Shown here: piece after piece, positions 17,411-25,837 of the stretch
Position numbering within the stretch: the stretch's first letter is position 1
How the letters are laid out: the number at the start of each line of letters is the position of its first letter
Position numbers and translations under genes: made by a program
Notes under the pieces: generated by a model
What the model was told of the DNA's origin: nothing
Database searches by the model: none
Seen by the model: only the letters and a program-made list of their open reading frames with translations
Assembly: GCA_021781415.1 (NCBI GenBank)
Contig: JAJXWW010000155.1
Location: 1 to 42,957, forward strand
Length of the DNA: 42,957 bases
Source: Planctomycetota bacterium
GTDB lineage: Bacteria; Planctomycetota; Planctomycetia; Gemmatales; Gemmataceae
Reading direction: 5' to 3'

Positions 17411-19572
17411 GATCCCAGTCGATACGTCCTGTTTGTTGTATAAAAGCGATCTTTTTTGTTCTCTTTGCTTTCGCGCTTGCTCGTTCGACGGTCGAGGCAG
17501 TGGAACGAACGGATATCCTCATTGCCGACTTCGAGGGCGACGATTACGGCAAGTGGAAGACGACGGGAGAGGCATTCGGTTCGAGACCGGCGCGCGGCAC
17601 GCTGCCGAATCAGATGCCCGTGACAGGCTATCGGGGCAAGGGGTTGGTCAACAGTTTCCACGGTGGCGACGGCTCGACGGGGACGTTGACCTCGCCGGAG
17701 TTCAAGCTCGAACGTCGCTATCTCCATTTCCTGATCGGCGGCGGTAAGCACCCAGGCGAAACTTGCATGAATCTGCTCGTGGACGGTAAGGTCGTTCGCA
17801 CCGCCAGCGGACCCAACGACAAGCCCGGCGGCAGCGAGCAATTGAACTGGCACACTTGGGACGTGGCCGAGTTCGCCGGCAAGAACGGCGCTTTGCAGGT
17901 CGTCGATCGAGCGACCGGCGGATGGGGACACATCAACGTCGATCACATCGTTCTCAGCGACCGCCAATGGGTGGATAAACCCGCTCGCCGCGACATCGTC
18001 GTGGGCATGAACTATCTGCATCTACCTGTCAAAAACGGCGCTCCCAGGCGTCGCGTGCGATTCTCGATCGGCAAAGAGACGATGCGCGAGTTCGAGATCG
18101 AACTGGCCGATGGACCAGCCGACTTCCAAGTTTTCTCGGATGTGAGCGCCTACAAGGGCAAGACGCTGACCGTCGCCGTCGATGCGTTGCCCGCGGATTC
18201 AAAGGCTCTGGCGGCTATTCGCCAAGACAATGCCCTACCGGCGACGAACGCACTCTATCGAGAGAAACTGCGTCCCCAGTTTCATTTCACCTCACGACGC
18301 GGATGGTTGAACGATCCCAACGGCCTGGTCTGGTGCGACGGCGAATATCATTTGTACTACCAGCACAACCCCTACGGTTGGGACTGGGGTAATATGCACT
18401 GGGGCCACGCCGTCAGCAGCGACCTCCTCCATTGGCGCGAACTGCCCGAAGCGCTCTACCCCGTGCGCTTCGGCGACTGGGCCTTTTCCGGCAGTGCCGT
18501 GGTCGATAAGCACAACACGTCGGGCTTCCGCAAAGGCGATGCCTCGCTCCTCGTCGGCGCGTTCACTAGCACCGGACGCGGCGAGTGCATCGTCTTCAGC
18601 AACGACCGAGGCCGCACTTGGAAGGAATACACCGGAAATCCCGTCCTCAAACACGCCGGGCGCGATCCGCGCCTACTTTGGCATCCCGGCCGCAAATGTT
18701 GGATCATGGCCGTCTACGATGAATTCGAGGGCAAACAGTGGATCGCTTTTTACTCCTCCAACGATCTGAAAAAGTGGACATTTGAGAGCCGTATCGACGG
18801 ATTCTTTGAATGCCCCGATCTCTTCGAGCTGCCGATAGAAGGGGAACCGGGGAAGACGAAATGGATACTCCACGCCGCCGACGGTCGATATCTCCTCGGC
18901 GATTTCGATGGCCGCGTCTTTCGCAAAGAGTCCGGTAAACACCGTCTATGGTACGGCAACTATTATGCAGCGCAGAGTTTCAGCGACACGCCGGATGGAC
19001 GCCGCATTCAGATCGGCTGGGGGCAGGGCATCGTCTTTCCGCAGATGCCTTTCAATCAACAGATGACCGTCCCCTGTCAATTGACCTTGCGAAAAACCCC
19101 CGACGGCGCGCGCTTGTTCGCCGAGCCGACTCGTGGGTTCGATAAACTTCGCAATGCGCATCATTATTGGGGGCAAACCAATCTCAATCCCGGCGACAAC
19201 CCCCTGGAAAAACTGCGGGGAGATCGGTTCGAGATACACGCCGAGGTCGAAGTTGCCGACGGGCCTGGATTTTCGTTCACTCTCCGCGGCATCCCAGTGA
19301 TATACAACGCCAAAAAGAACGAATTATCCTGTAAGGGCGTGACGGCTCCGCTTTCGCCGATAAAGGGACGGGTGGAGCTGCGGATGCTGCTCGATCGCGG
19401 TTCGATTGAGATTTTCGGCAATCGTGGCGGCATCGCCATTTCGGTCGGCGCTGTTCCGGCAGACGATAACCGCAGCCTAGCGGTGTCGGGCCTCGGCGGT
19501 GCAGTTCGTCTGCATTCCTTGGACGTTTACGAACTCCGTTCGACGTGGCGCAACGAGAAAGAGAAGCGCTGA
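17407..19572 (+). CDS. Secreted GH32 family fructan hydrolase (levanase/invertase-like)
   Basis: A 721-residue glycoside hydrolase family 32 protein, expected to split beta-fructosidic bonds in levan, inulin or sucrose outside the cytoplasm. An N-terminal signal peptide (IFFVLFAFALARSTVEA) is followed by a jelly-roll-like domain (about 35-195) resembling those beside GH32 domains in other bacteria. The catalytic residues are all present: nucleophile Asp303 in WLNDPNG, transition-state stabiliser Asp420 in GRDPR, and acid/base Glu468 in FECPD. A C-terminal beta-sandwich ends in SLDVYEL. It overlaps DUF2760 by 4 bp. Whether it is exo- or endo-acting cannot be read. A sugar uptake gene is not adjacent. 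Confidence 0.93.
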   Translation: MRSQSIRPVCCIKAIFFVLFAFALARSTVEAVERTDILIADFEGDDYGKWKTTGEAFGSRPARGTLPNQMPVTGYRGKGLVNSFHGGDGSTGTLTSPEFKLERRYLHFLIGGGKHPGETCMNLLVDGKVVRTASGPNDKPGGSEQLNWHTWDVAEFAGKNGALQVVDRATGGWGHINVDHIVLSDRQWVDKPARRDIVVGMNYLHLPVKNGAPRRRVRFSIGKETMREFEIELADGPADFQVFSDVSAYKGKTLTVAVDALPADSKALAAIRQDNALPATNALYREKLRPQFHFTSRRGWLNDPNGLVWCDGEYHLYYQHNPYGWDWGNMHWGHAVSSDLLHWRELPEALYPVRFGDWAFSGSAVVDKHNTSGFRKGDASLLVGAFTSTGRGECIVFSNDRGRTWKEYTGNPVLKHAGRDPRLLWHPGRKCWIMAVYDEFEGKQWIAFYSSNDLKKWTFESRIDGFFECPDLFELPIEGEPGKTKWILHAADGRYLLGDFDGRVFRKESGKHRLWYGNYYAAQSFSDTPDGRRIQIGWGQGIVFPQMPFNQQMTVPCQLTLRKTPDGARLFAEPTRGFDKLRNAHHYWGQTNLNPGDNPLEKLRGDRFEIHAEVEVADGPGFSFTLRGIPVIYNAKKNELSCKGVTAPLSPIKGRVELRMLLDRGSIEIFGNRGGIAISVGAVPADDNRSLAVSGLGGAVRLHSLDVYELRSTWRNEKEKR

Positions 19573-19584
19573 TCGCTCGGCGAC

Positions 19585-20133
19585 TCACCCCCTCAACTTG
19601 TTCGTGAAGTGAGAGCGAAACTTCGCCACCTTGGGCGCGACGACGGCTTGACAATAGCCCTGGTAAGGATTGTTGCGAAAATAGCCCTGGTGATACTCCT
19701 CGGCTCGATGAAACGCCTCCAACGCGGTCACTTGCGTGACGACCGGGACGCGATAGACGCCGGCTGCGTTCAGCGCCGCTATTTTCTCTTCGGCGAGTCG
19801 CTTTTGTTCCGGCGAATGGTAGAAGATCGCCGAGCGATATTGCGTGCCCACGTCCGCGCCTTGACGATTGAGCGTTGTCGGATCGTGAATGGCGAAGAAG
19901 ACATCGAGCAAGTCGGCGAACGACAGAACGGCGGGATCGAAGACGATTTGCACCACCTCCGCATGGCCCGTGTTGCCGCCGCACACTCGTTCGTAGTTCG
20001 GCTGCGGCGTGTGTCCCCCGGAGTAGCCGGATTCGACGCGCTCGACGCCTTGCAGCTGTTCGAAGACGGCTTCCAAACACCAAAAACAGCCACCACCGAG
20101 TGTGGCGACTTCTCTCGCGCTGTTTTCGTTCAC
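19585..20133 (-). CDS. msrA: Peptide-methionine (S)-S-oxide reductase
   Basis: A 182-residue MsrA, which reduces methionine-S-sulfoxide in proteins and free form. Catalytic Cys16 sits in GGGCFWC, followed by ESGYSGG, YERVCGGNTGHAEVVQ, FFAIHDPTT and YRSAIFY, all standard. A C-terminal cysteine (YQGYCQAVV) may be the resolving one. The GTG at 20133 is chosen because GAGGAGAAG lies 6-7 bp upstream and the protein then has normal length; the open frame extends further upstream without similarity. It is convergent with the GH32 gene (12 bp apart) and divergent from the response regulator. Confidence 0.93.
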   Translation of the reverse strand: MNENSAREVATLGGGCFWCLEAVFEQLQGVERVESGYSGGHTPQPNYERVCGGNTGHAEVVQIVFDPAVLSFADLLDVFFAIHDPTTLNRQGADVGTQYRSAIFYHSPEQKRLAEEKIAALNAAGVYRVPVVTQVTALEAFHRAEEYHQGYFRNNPYQGYCQAVVAPKVAKFRSHFTNKLRG

Positions 20134-20417
20134 GATGGCTTCTCCTCGCGCTCCGCAATTGCCGGTTTGTAGCACTTCGTTACGGTAGATGTTCGCCGCG
20201 TTGCGGGCAACGGCATCCGCGCGGAGGCAATCGCGGCGCACGTTGAAGCGATAGGGTAGTACGAGAGTATCGAAAAAACCGCCAACCGTTCTTTCGTCTC
20301 GCAACAACCATCTGTCGCCTCTCATAGTGCTTTAATCGCTTACGGGTATAGTGAGAGTTGCGAGGACGCTGGAATTCCGGCATTCCCAAACGGCACACTT
20401 TAGAGAGATATGCAATC

Positions 20418-21098
20418 ATGCGCGTGCTGCTTGTCGAGGATAACAAACCGCTCGTCCGCGCTCTCAAGCAAGGGCTTGAAGAAGAAGGATTTGCCGTTGA
20501 CTCGGCCCTCGACGGGCAAGAGGGGGACTTCAAGGCTCGCACCGCCGAATACGACGTGATCGTTCTCGACGTGATGCTGCCGCACGAGGACGGTTTGTCG
20601 CTGCTGCAACGCTGGCGCAAGGATGGGCTGAATACGCACATTCTGATTTTGACGGCGCGCGGCACGATGGAAGACAAGGTAAAAGGTCTCGATCTCGGTG
20701 CCGACGATTACATGACCAAACCGGTGGCGCTGGAGGAACTACTCGCCCGCATTCGCGCGCTCATTCGCCGCGTCCATCAAGTGAAAAGCCCTTTGCTTCG
20801 CGTTCACGATCTGGAGATCGACACTGCAAGCCGTTCGGTCAAGCGCGGTGGCAAGTCGATCCATCTGACGCCGCGGGAATACGCTCTGTTAGAGTTTCTG
20901 GCCTTTCATCGAGGCAAAGTTACCACGCGCTCCATGATTTGGGAGCATCTGTACGACGACCAAGACGAGAACACTTCCAACGTGGTCGATGTGTACATTC
21001 GGTATTTGCGTAATAAGATCGACAAAGGGTACGATCCGCCGTTGATTCTGACGCGCTGGGGTGAAGGGTACATGCTGCGAGGCGAAGACAACCCATGA
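20418..21098 (+). CDS. OmpR/PhoB-family response regulator
   Basis: A 226-residue two-component regulator. The receiver domain (about 1-115) has acidic residues Glu7/Asp8, phosphoacceptor Asp51 in VIVLDVMLP, and a conserved lysine in DDYMTKP. The winged-helix DNA-binding domain follows (about 130-220), with LTPREYALLEFLAFHRGKV and VDVYIRYLRNKID. The ATG at 20418 follows AGAGAGATAT. Its end overlaps the kinase start by 4 bp (ATGA), so the two are coupled and a cognate pair. Target genes are not known; the ECF sigma gene downstream may be co-transcribed. Confidence 0.93.
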   Translation: MRVLLVEDNKPLVRALKQGLEEEGFAVDSALDGQEGDFKARTAEYDVIVLDVMLPHEDGLSLLQRWRKDGLNTHILILTARGTMEDKVKGLDLGADDYMTKPVALEELLARIRALIRRVHQVKSPLLRVHDLEIDTASRSVKRGGKSIHLTPREYALLEFLAFHRGKVTTRSMIWEHLYDDQDENTSNVVDVYIRYLRNKIDKGYDPPLILTRWGEGYMLRGEDNP

Positions 21099-22987
21099 AC
21101 TCGATCCGCTTATCGCTGATGGTCTACTTCCTGGGGCTGCTTGCCGTGGCTCTTTCGGCGGCGTCGTTGCTCGTTTATCGCAACGCCCAACAGACCTTGG
21201 AAGCGAAACGGCGGGCGATGGAGCAACTGGTACTCACACAGTACGAAGATCGCCGGCGCGAAGTGGAAGCGCGTTTGGACGAGACCTTACTCTTTCAGGC
21301 TCAATACTTAGCGGGATTGGTTCAGGTTCAGTTCGACCGCGATCGTGCCTCCACGATTCAGTCGTTGTATTTGCTGCTCGGAGCGTCTTCGCTCCACAAT
21401 CCTTCGGCTTATCTGTTGGAGCCGACGTGGATTGCGCAAGGAGCGCCGCCGTTACCCGTGCCGCCTCCTCCGCGTAAAGAGCCATCTCCGACGAAAGCGG
21501 AGCCGTCGCACAAAGAAACCTCGCCGACTCCCCGCAGACCGCCTCCTTGGTACGAGCCTCCGACTCCGGTTTACCTCGAATTCCGAGACCGTCTGCTCAC
21601 CGGGGTCAAGCTCAAGCGCGACGAGTTGGTTCTGCCGGGAGACGGTGAAGGAAGCGACTTTTTTCAAATCGACAACCCCCCCGGCAAGTCGTACTATTCC
21701 CCGTCGATGGCCGGTCGGATGTTCCCTCTCGATTTGAACTCGTTTACGCCCGGGCAGATGATTCAGTGGTATTTCGAGGATTCTCGTCTGGGAAACACTT
21801 CCGTCCGCCGCGTTGTCTTCAAGGCATCGGGAGTGGACGTGGTGACGGTCTGGCCGGGGCGACGATCCAACCGCGGCGATCCGCCGAAGCCACCCGAAAC
21901 GCATCGCTTCAGCGGGCCGACGGTTTACGTTCATTGTGCCGCCGAAACGCGCAAGCGCAACGCCGCCGTTGCCGAGCTAACGAGATTCCGCGACGACGAA
22001 CTGGCAAAAATCGCGGCAGAGACCCGAGAGTCGCTTTCCGACCTGCGCACTTGGCTCTTGGGTATCGGAATCGCCGTCTTCGTTGCCACCGGCGTGGGGG
22101 GATTCTGGCTCGTTCGTCTGGGACTTTCGCCCGTGCGTCGAATGACCGATGCCGTCAGCCGGGTTTCGGCCAGGGATTTCCGTCTACCGCTGGACGAACG
22201 CCCTCTCCCTCTGGAGCTTCGTCCTATCGCCCAACGCTTGACGGGTACTCTCGTTCAACTCAAACGCGCCTTCGCGCGCGAGAAACAGGCTGCGGCGGAC
22301 ATCTCGCACGAGTTGCGGACTCCCCTGGCCGCTCTGCTTACCACCGCCGAGTTCGCGTTGCGCAAACCGCGCTCGCCCGAACAATATCGAGAATTGTTCG
22401 GCGATTGTCACGCCAGTGCCAAGCAGATGAATCAGATTGTCGAGCGGTTGTTGACCTTGGCACGGCTCGATGCCGGTGTCGATCGACTGCGAGCGCAGCC
22501 GGTCGATGTCGCGATTCTGGCGACCGAGTGCGTCACGATGATCCGCCCCTTGGCCGAAGCGCGAGGGCTGCGATTGAGCGTGAAAGAACTGCCCTCTCCC
22601 CTTCGCGCGCTGGAGGGTACGAACGGCGACGGTGCTTGTTTGATCGAGGCCGATCCCGACAAATTGCGCGAGGTACTCACCAACCTCTTGCACAACGCCA
22701 TCCAGTACAATCGCCCCGGCGGAATGGTCGATTTGCGCGTTGCACGCGAGAATGGGACGCTCGAGGTCGAGGTCGAGGACACCGGCATCGGCATCGCTCC
22801 CGAAGCGCGCGAACTCATCTTCGAACGCTTTTATCGCGCCGATCCGTCGCGCGGCGGCGATGACTTGCATGCCGGATTGGGATTGGCCATCGTTAAGGAA
22901 TACATCGACTTGATGGGCGGAACCATTGAGGTCGAGAGCCGTGAAGGCAAGGGCAGCACGTTCCGCGTTTCGCTGCCGGTCCATTGA
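21095..22987 (+). CDS. Membrane sensor histidine kinase with proline-rich periplasmic region
   Basis: A 630-residue sensor kinase, partner of the overlapping response regulator. Order: N-terminal helix (about 5-27), a large extracytoplasmic domain with a proline-rich stretch around residues 115-160 (PPLPVPPPPRKEPSPTK and on), a second helix (about 325-347), a HAMP-like segment ending near 390, an H-box with His405 in DISHELRTP, and an ATPase domain (HNAIQYNRPGG, DTGIGIA, FYRADPS, GLGLAIVKEYI). The signal sensed is unknown. The gene ends 37 bp before the ECF sigma start, so the three genes probably form one transcript. Confidence 0.93.
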   Translation: MNSIRLSLMVYFLGLLAVALSAASLLVYRNAQQTLEAKRRAMEQLVLTQYEDRRREVEARLDETLLFQAQYLAGLVQVQFDRDRASTIQSLYLLLGASSLHNPSAYLLEPTWIAQGAPPLPVPPPPRKEPSPTKAEPSHKETSPTPRRPPPWYEPPTPVYLEFRDRLLTGVKLKRDELVLPGDGEGSDFFQIDNPPGKSYYSPSMAGRMFPLDLNSFTPGQMIQWYFEDSRLGNTSVRRVVFKASGVDVVTVWPGRRSNRGDPPKPPETHRFSGPTVYVHCAAETRKRNAAVAELTRFRDDELAKIAAETRESLSDLRTWLLGIGIAVFVATGVGGFWLVRLGLSPVRRMTDAVSRVSARDFRLPLDERPLPLELRPIAQRLTGTLVQLKRAFAREKQAAADISHELRTPLAALLTTAEFALRKPRSPEQYRELFGDCHASAKQMNQIVERLLTLARLDAGVDRLRAQPVDVAILATECVTMIRPLAEARGLRLSVKELPSPLRALEGTNGDGACLIEADPDKLREVLTNLLHNAIQYNRPGGMVDLRVARENGTLEVEVEDTGIGIAPEARELIFERFYRADPSRGGDDLHAGLGLAIVKEYIDLMGGTIEVESREGKGSTFRVSLPVH

Positions 22988-23024
22988 CCGCGAGAGGCAA
23001 TCTTTTGCCATTGGGGAGCGATTC

Positions 23025-23693
23025 ATGTCGGCGCGGACACGGACAGACCCCACGGAAGCCCACCGACAAGCTGCGTCGGCACGGACGGCGAAAGATCGTT
23101 GGTTGGACGATCCAGACGTGCGCCTCATGCTGCGCGTGCAAGCCGGTGAAGAGGACGCTTTTCGTCAGTTGGTAGACCGCTATCGATCGCGCATCTTCGG
23201 ATTCTTTCACCAACATCTCGGCGATCGCCAAGAAGCCGAGGATCGCACACAAGACGTCTTGTTACGTCTCTTTCGATCGCGGCATTCGTATCAACCCCGC
23301 GCGAGCTTCTCGACTTGGGTGTTCCACATCACGCGCAACGTGGCGCGCAACGCGGTGCGATTTCGTCGTCGCCATCCGAGGGTGCAGCTGCCGAACGCGA
23401 CGGAAGAAGAATACACGCTCGACGCCCATCGTTCGCGTGTGTCCGATTCGCCCTCTCGCCCCTTGGAACGAGCCGAGTTGGCCAGCATGGTCCGTGCCGC
23501 GATTGCCGATTTGGGCGAACGACAAAGGGCTGCCCTCGAGTTGCATCAATTTCACGATCGAACCTATGCCGAAGTGGCCAAGCAACTCGACATGACTCCC
23601 AAAGCCGCGAAGAGCCTCCTCTATCGCACGCGCAACCTTCTGCGCGCACGCTTAACTTCGATCCTCTGCGCCGACGGTTCGTCGCTCTACTAG
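23025..23693 (+). CDS. ECF-family RNA polymerase sigma factor
   Basis: A 222-residue extracytoplasmic-function sigma factor. Region 2 spans roughly residues 40-115 (LRVQAGEEDAFRQLVDRYRS, QDVLLRLFRSRH, FSTWVFHITRNVARN) and region 4 roughly 155-210 (LGERQRAALELHQFHDRTYAEVAKQLDMT with the helix-turn-helix). The N-terminus has about 40 extra residues rich in Arg/Ala before region 2. The ATG at 23025 follows GGGGAG. No anti-sigma gene is adjacent, unlike many ECF factors. Proximity to the two-component pair suggests control by it. Confidence 0.9.
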   Translation: MSARTRTDPTEAHRQAASARTAKDRWLDDPDVRLMLRVQAGEEDAFRQLVDRYRSRIFGFFHQHLGDRQEAEDRTQDVLLRLFRSRHSYQPRASFSTWVFHITRNVARNAVRFRRRHPRVQLPNATEEEYTLDAHRSRVSDSPSRPLERAELASMVRAAIADLGERQRAALELHQFHDRTYAEVAKQLDMTPKAAKSLLYRTRNLLRARLTSILCADGSSLY

Positions 23694-23715
23694 CGCAGCC
23701 GGTTCGATCTTCAAC

Positions 23716-23743
23716 GGCGAACCGGCTGGGTTAGCTGCCGGGT
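23716..23743. repeat. Third, degraded copy of the GGCGAACCGGC hairpin repeat
   Basis: The same 28-bp frame as the pair at 1079-1137, with a partly mismatched stem (CCGGCTGG opposite GCTGCCGG). It lies 22 bp after the sigma-factor stop. Confidence 0.6.
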
Positions 23744-23895
23744 GGAAGCGATTCGGCGACAGAAGGCGCGTTGCCGTTCGTGGTGAAGTTCGGCATCTCG
23801 ACATATTCGAGCAGACCGCTTGCTTGCGGGCGGGATCGGCGATACACTCGCGGAGAGTGCTTCGCTGCCTTGCAACCCGCAACAGGAGATTGCTC

Positions 23896-25170
23896 GTGTC
23901 CTCTCTCAACCGCCGTCGCTTTTTGCAGACTTCCACCGCCTCCGCGGCCGCTCTCACCGCCGTCGCCGTCCGCGGCGCGGCCGACAAGCCCAACGACACG
24001 ATTCGCCTCGCCGTTCTCGGCGTCCACGGCCGCGGCTGCGCACTCATCAAAGGCTTCTCCTCGTTCGACGACGTGGAGATCGCCGCTATCTGCGATCCCG
24101 ACGAAAACGTAGCGGCCAAGGCGCGCCAATGCGTAAATAAAAGACAACAAAGAGAGCCTAAGTTTGAAAGAGATCTCCGCCGCGTCTTCGAGGATCGCGC
24201 CGTCGATGCCGTCGTGGTGGCCACGCCGGATCATTGGCACGCTCTGGCGACCGTTTGGGCCTGTCAAGCCGGCAAACACGTCTACGTCGAAAAGCCCATC
24301 TCGCACAATCTGACGGAAGGCCGACGCATGGTCGAGGCGGCCCGCAAGTATAAGCGAGTCGTCCAGGTTGGCACGCAGCGGCGCAGCGGCTCGCACTATG
24401 CCAGCGCCGCCGAGTTCGTCCGCTCCGGCAAACTTGGCAAGGTTCCATTCGCCCGCACCTGGATCGCCGGCCATCGACCGAGCATCGGACACAAAGCCGA
24501 CAAGCCGATTCCCGCCGGAGTCGATTACGACTTATGGCTTGGCCCCGCGCCGAAACGTCCCTTCAATCCCAATCGCTTCCATTACGAATGGCATTGGAAC
24601 TGGGATTACGGCACGGGCGAAATCGGCAACAACGGCATACATGGCCTCGATGTGGCCCGTTGGGTGTTGGGACTCGATGCCCCCAAGTCCATTTCCTCCG
24701 GCGGCGGTAGACTATACTACGACGACGACCGCCAGACGCCGGACACGCAAATCGCCGTCTTCGATTTTCCGGGCACGACCCTGATTTGGGAGCATCGCAT
24801 CTGGTCGAAAACCGGCGTCGAAGGCGAGCCGTTTGGTATTATCCTCTACGGTGAAAAGGGAACTCTCGTTTTCGATAAAAAGGGCTGGCACGTTCACGAC
24901 GGCGATGTGGCATCGGACAAGGCGTCGGAGACCGAGAAGCCGCACTTGCGCAACTTCCTCGATTGTCTTAAAGACGGCAAACGTCCCAACGCCGACATCG
25001 AAGAAGGGCACAAAAGCACGCGCCTCTGTCACTTGGGAAACATCGCCCATCGCGTCGGTCGCCGTCTGACGTTCGACGCCACCAAAGAAACCCTGCGCGG
25101 CGATGCCGAGGCCAATCGACTCTTGGGGCGAACGTACCGCGCGCCGTTTGTGCTGCCGGAAAAAGTTTAG
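23896..25170 (+). CDS. Tat-exported Gfo/Idh/MocA family oxidoreductase
   Basis: A 424-residue NAD(P)-dependent oxidoreductase of the Gfo/Idh/MocA family. A twin-arginine signal is at the start (SSLNRRRFLQTSTASAAALT), indicating folded export, common for the many planctomycete members. The Rossmann motif is LAVLGVHGRGC, then VVVATPDHWH and the catalytic-lysine motif YVEKPISHN. The GTG at 23896 is selected because AGGAGA precedes it and the Tat motif follows directly; the open frame runs further up without support. Codons around 24131-24174 are markedly AT-rich (three AGA). The substrate is unknown; sugars or cyclitols are typical for the family. Confidence 0.92.
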   Translation: MSSLNRRRFLQTSTASAAALTAVAVRGAADKPNDTIRLAVLGVHGRGCALIKGFSSFDDVEIAAICDPDENVAAKARQCVNKRQQREPKFERDLRRVFEDRAVDAVVVATPDHWHALATVWACQAGKHVYVEKPISHNLTEGRRMVEAARKYKRVVQVGTQRRSGSHYASAAEFVRSGKLGKVPFARTWIAGHRPSIGHKADKPIPAGVDYDLWLGPAPKRPFNPNRFHYEWHWNWDYGTGEIGNNGIHGLDVARWVLGLDAPKSISSGGGRLYYDDDRQTPDTQIAVFDFPGTTLIWEHRIWSKTGVEGEPFGIILYGEKGTLVFDKKGWHVHDGDVASDKASETEKPHLRNFLDCLKDGKRPNADIEEGHKSTRLCHLGNIAHRVGRRLTFDATKETLRGDAEANRLLGRTYRAPFVLPEKV

Positions 25171-25287
25171 TGTTCGCGGCAGCGAGGACGCGCGGCGAAC
25201 GTTCGCTGACCGATGTTCCAACGATCCGCAAGCGAACGCCGTAGCGCTCGCCCGTATCGACTTCCCTTAACGGAGAGGAGTGTCAAC

Positions 25288-25827
25288 GTGGCCATTCTTT
25301 TGAACTGTCCGGGGTGCGGTTCCAAATTGCGGGTAGCGGATGACGCGGGAGAAAAGAAGATCAAGTGTCCCAAATGCTCCGCGATTACCACGGCTGCGGC
25401 AATCGAGCGAACTTTCGCTCCGCCGCAAGCGCCGACACCGACTGAGGCGATCGCCTCGTCACCCGCGCCGCGCGAAGAACCCGATGACGACGCAGACTGG
25501 GAGGAGTCGCCCCAGATTGCGCGCGACGTTCGCATGAATCCCGCCGGCGATGCCGTTTCGACTCTGATTCCCTACAAGAACGGTCGAGCGCTGTTGGCCT
25601 ATTATCTCGGCGTGTTCAGTTTCATTCCCTGTGTCGGCATGATACTCGGTCCCGCCGCATTCATTCTCGGCATCCTCGGCATGCGCTACGTCAAGGCTAA
25701 CCCGACGGCCAAGGGGACCGGACACGCCATCGCCGGTATCGTGATGGGCGCGTTAACCTCGCTACTTTACTGGGGATTGGCCCTATTTGTATTGGTTGCG
25801 GGAGGGCTCGCTGCTTTCAACAAATAG
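25288..25827 (+). CDS. Zinc-ribbon membrane protein with DUF4190-like domain
   Basis: A 179-residue protein. It begins with an MJ0042-type zinc ribbon (CPGCGSKLRVADD and CPKCS, residues about 6-30), passes through a low-complexity acidic/proline linker, and ends in two membrane helices (about 105-135 and 145-175) with the DUF4190-like FILGILGMRYVKANP and HAIAGIVMGAL. This architecture is widespread in planctomycetes; function is unknown. The GTG at 25288 has GGAGAGGAG in front. The gene ends 10 bp from the convergent MFS gene. Low-confidence alternatives for the start lie further upstream in frame. Confidence 0.82.
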   Translation: MAILLNCPGCGSKLRVADDAGEKKIKCPKCSAITTAAAIERTFAPPQAPTPTEAIASSPAPREEPDDDADWEESPQIARDVRMNPAGDAVSTLIPYKNGRALLAYYLGVFSFIPCVGMILGPAAFILGILGMRYVKANPTAKGTGHAIAGIVMGALTSLLYWGLALFVLVAGGLAAFNK

Positions 25828-25837
25828 GCTGTCGCCG

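Noticed and set aside
25195..25206. Palindrome GCGAACGTTCGC as an operator
   Set aside because: A 12-bp palindrome of GC-rich wording is expected by chance at this length of DNA, and no second copy near a promoter was seen.
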